In this document: positions 3,836 through 5,667 of the stretch, piece by piece
Layout: each line of letters starts with the position of its first letter
Numbering within the stretch: position 1 is the stretch's first letter
Assembly: GCA_964575715.1 (NCBI GenBank)
Contig: CAZNSG010000280.1
Location: 1 to 5,667, forward strand
DNA length: 5,667 nt
Direction of reading: 5' to 3'
DNA from: PNAI01 sp964575715
Lineage (GTDB): Bacteria > Pseudomonadota > Alphaproteobacteria > Rhizobiales > Xanthobacteraceae
Translations under genes and position numbers: made by a program
Notes under the pieces: model-generated
Seen by the model: the letters and a program-made list of their open reading frames with translations, nothing else
Told to the model about the DNA's origin: nothing
Database searches by the model: none

Positions 3836-5500
3836 ATGAACGCCCCCGTATCCCCACCCACCCCGCCCTACCACCACACGCCGCTTTTCCCGTTGGGCAA
3901 GGACAAGACGCGCTATCGCAAGATTGCGGGCGCCGGGCCAAACAGCGTGCGCGTCGAAAAAGTGCTCGGGCGCGAGGTGCTCATCGTCAAGCCCGAGGCG
4001 TTGCGGGCGCTCGCGGAGGCCGCCTTCGTCGACATCAATCATTTGCTGCGCGCGTCGCACTTAAAACAATTGCGCGCCATTCTCGACGACCCGGAGGCTT
4101 CCGATAACGACCGGTTCGTGGCCTACGATTTTCTCAAAAACGCCAACATCGCCGCCGGCGGCGTGCTGCCGATGTGCCAGGACACCGGCACCGCCATCAT
4201 CATGGGCAAAAAGGGCCGCGCGATCTGGATCGACGGGGCGGACCCGCACGGCGACGAGGCGGCGCTCAGCGAGGGCGCGCGCGATGCGTATTTGAAGAAA
4301 AACCTGCGCTATTCGCAGCTCGCGGCGCTCTCCATGTTCGAGGAGACGAACACCAAGAACAACATGCCGGCGCAGATCGAAATCTACGCGGAAGGCGAGG
4401 ACGAATACAAACTGTTGTTCATCGCCAAGGGCGGCGGCTCGGCGAATAAATCGTTTTTGTTCCAGGCGACGCCGGCGATCCTCACCCACGACCGCATGAT
4501 GGCGTTCTTGAAGGAAAAAGTGCTCACGCTCGGCACCGCGGCCTGCCCGCCCTATCACTTGGCCATTGTCATCGGCGGCACGTCGGCGGAACTGACCATG
4601 AAAACGGTGAAGCTCGCCTCCACGCATTATCTCGACGATCTGCCGACGCAAGGCTCCGAGGACGGGCATGCGTTTCGCGATCTCGCGCTGGAGCAGGAAG
4701 TGCACAAGCTCACGCAAGCTCTGGGCGTGGGCGCGCAGTTCGGCGGAAAATATTTCTGCCACGACGTGCGCGTGATTAGATTACCGCGGCACGGCGCGTC
4801 ATTGCCGATCGGACTTGGCGTCTCGTGCGCGGCCGACCGGCAGGCGCTGGGAAAAATCACGCGCGAGGGCGTTTTTCTGGAAGAGCTGGAACAGCATCCG
4901 GCGCAATATCTGCCGGACATCGACGCGAGCAAACTCGGCGGCGCGGTGGTGCAGATCGATCTGTCACGCCCGATGCAGGAAATCCTGGCGCAGCTTGCGC
5001 GCCATCCGATCAAGACGCGGCTTTCGCTCTCCGGGCCGATGGTGGTTGCGCGGGATCTCGCTCACGCCAAGCTGCGCGAGCGGCTGGAAGCAGGCCAAGG
5101 GCTTCCCGAATATTTCAAGAACCATCCGGTGTATTATGCCGGCCCGGCAAAAACGCCGGAGGGCTATGCCTCGGGCGCGTTCGGGCCGACCACGGCCGGG
5201 CGGATGGATTCGTTCGTCGACGCATTTCAAGCGGCGGGCGGCTCCATGGTGATGCTGGCCAAGGGCAACCGCTCTTCTGTTGTGAGAGACGCGTGCAAGA
5301 AGCACGGCGGGTTTTATCTCGCTTCCATCGGCGGGTCGGCTGCGAACCTGGCGGAGCATTGCATCAAGAAAGTGGAGGTGCTGGAATATGCCGAGCTCGG
5401 CATGGAGGCGATCTGGCGCATCGAGGTGGTGGACTTCCCCGCCTTCATCGTGATCGACGACAAGGGCAACGACTTTTTCAAGGAGTTGAATTTGGGATGA
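3836..5500 (+). CDS. fumA: Class I fumarate hydratase, [4Fe-4S]-dependent
   Basis: The 554-residue cytosolic enzyme interconverts fumarate and L-malate in the citric acid cycle. It is of the oxygen-sensitive, homodimeric, iron-sulfur class (E. coli FumA/FumB type), not the iron-free FumC type. The N-terminal alpha domain holds two cluster cysteines, C114 in LPMCQDTGTA and C237 in GTAACPPYH; the third, C331, is in GLGVSCAADRQ after the conserved CHDVRVIRLPRHGASLP segment. The C-terminal beta domain shows SGPMVVARDLAHAK, YYAGPAKTPEG, FGPTTAGRMDSFVD and AKGNRSSVV. Length agrees with the roughly 550 residues usual for the family, and the frame is intact. The ATG at 3836 has only a weak ribosome site, but no better start is near and the PLFPLGKDKTRYRKI region aligns with the family N-terminus. 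It is divergent from the retron cassette and overlaps the next gene by four bases. The assignment is firm; the choice of symbol fumA is by class. Confidence 0.96.
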   Translation: MNAPVSPPTPPYHHTPLFPLGKDKTRYRKIAGAGPNSVRVEKVLGREVLIVKPEALRALAEAAFVDINHLLRASHLKQLRAILDDPEASDNDRFVAYDFLKNANIAAGGVLPMCQDTGTAIIMGKKGRAIWIDGADPHGDEAALSEGARDAYLKKNLRYSQLAALSMFEETNTKNNMPAQIEIYAEGEDEYKLLFIAKGGGSANKSFLFQATPAILTHDRMMAFLKEKVLTLGTAACPPYHLAIVIGGTSAELTMKTVKLASTHYLDDLPTQGSEDGHAFRDLALEQEVHKLTQALGVGAQFGGKYFCHDVRVIRLPRHGASLPIGLGVSCAADRQALGKITREGVFLEELEQHPAQYLPDIDASKLGGAVVQIDLSRPMQEILAQLARHPIKTRLSLSGPMVVARDLAHAKLRERLEAGQGLPEYFKNHPVYYAGPAKTPEGYASGAFGPTTAGRMDSFVDAFQAAGGSMVMLAKGNRSSVVRDACKKHGGFYLASIGGSAANLAEHCIKKVEVLEYAELGMEAIWRIEVVDFPAFIVIDDKGNDFFKELNLG

Positions 5501-5667
5501 GTGTGTATCGGCGATGTATGCGAGCTGGGGTGGTGGCGGGGTTTTTGTTCGCCGTCGCGCCCGCGCAGGCGCAAGTTCCGGCCGGCTGCAATGCCGATCT
5601 TGCCGCCAACGAAAAGCGTTTCGAGGAAACGATTGCGCGGCTGGAATCGGTGAAAAACCGCACGCAG
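5497..5667 (+). CDS. Small exported protein of unknown function, cut by the window end
   Basis: The first 57 residues are visible and the frame is still open at the last base. The ATG at 5497 overlaps the fumarase stop (ATGA), and AAGGAG (5480-5485) lies 11 bases before it, so the two genes are probably translated together. A later ATG at 5518 would still leave a signal peptide. Residues 1-25 form a signal sequence (basic MSVYRR, hydrophobic AGVVAGFLFAV, cleavage likely after AQA at 25). The mature start VPAGCNADLAANEKRFEETIARLESVKNRTQ is hydrophilic and probably helical, with one cysteine at 31. I do not recognise a named family; periplasmic location is the only function-related statement I can support. 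Confidence 0.78.
   Translation, partial: MSVYRRCMRAGVVAGFLFAVAPAQAQVPAGCNADLAANEKRFEETIARLESVKNRTQ

Noticed and set aside
4061..4762. A 233-codon minus-strand frame opposite fumarase.
   Set aside because: It is antisense to strongly conserved fumarase sequence, with a composition typical of shadow frames.

Overview
The window looks like chromosomal DNA of an alphaproteobacterium of the Hyphomicrobiales, most likely close to Bradyrhizobium, Rhodopseudomonas or Pseudolabrys. The reasons are the GC-rich flanking genes, a periplasmic Bug-family solute receptor, a class I fumarase, and two kinds of palindromic intergenic repeat of a style common in those genomes. This assignment is inference from sequence style, not from a search.

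Layout. At the left, on the minus strand, is a Bug/TctC-type periplasmic solute-binding protein (125-1123). Next comes a gene-free stretch dominated by a 176-bp inverted-repeat element (1251-1426). A small plus-strand XRE regulator of the HigA-antitoxin type follows (1485-1784); it has no toxin beside it but has a neat palindrome in its likely promoter. A pair of REP-like palindromes (1775-1841) marks the edge of the core-like DNA. From about 1937 to 3711 lies a minus-strand, visibly more AT-rich cassette. On the right, on the plus strand, is a complete class I [4Fe-4S] fumarate hydratase (3836-5500), overlapped by the start of a small secreted protein (5497 to the window end).

The main interest is the minus-strand cassette, read here as a retron. 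In transcription order it has: a candidate promoter with a palindrome beside it (about 3711-3665); a run of four stem-loops of about 130 nt that is the best candidate for the msr-msd noncoding RNA (3663-3536); a 9-bp hairpin whose 3' arm contains the Shine-Dalgarno of the next gene (3503-3458); a 58-residue cationic, hydrophobic-tailed small protein (3449-3273) that is easily missed because of its length; an XRE-family HTH protein (3210-2872); and, overlapping it by four bases, a reverse transcriptase (2875-1937) with the retron signatures NAxxH, YxDD and VTG. A reasonable model is a phage-defence or toxin-antitoxin-like unit: the small membrane-active-looking protein would be the toxic effector, the XRE protein a repressor or antitoxin, and the RT plus its RNA/cDNA the sensor. 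The hidden ribosome-binding site suggests that RNA structure, perhaps altered by reverse transcription, controls effector translation. The RT identity is strong. The RNA boundaries, effector role and control mechanism are inference.
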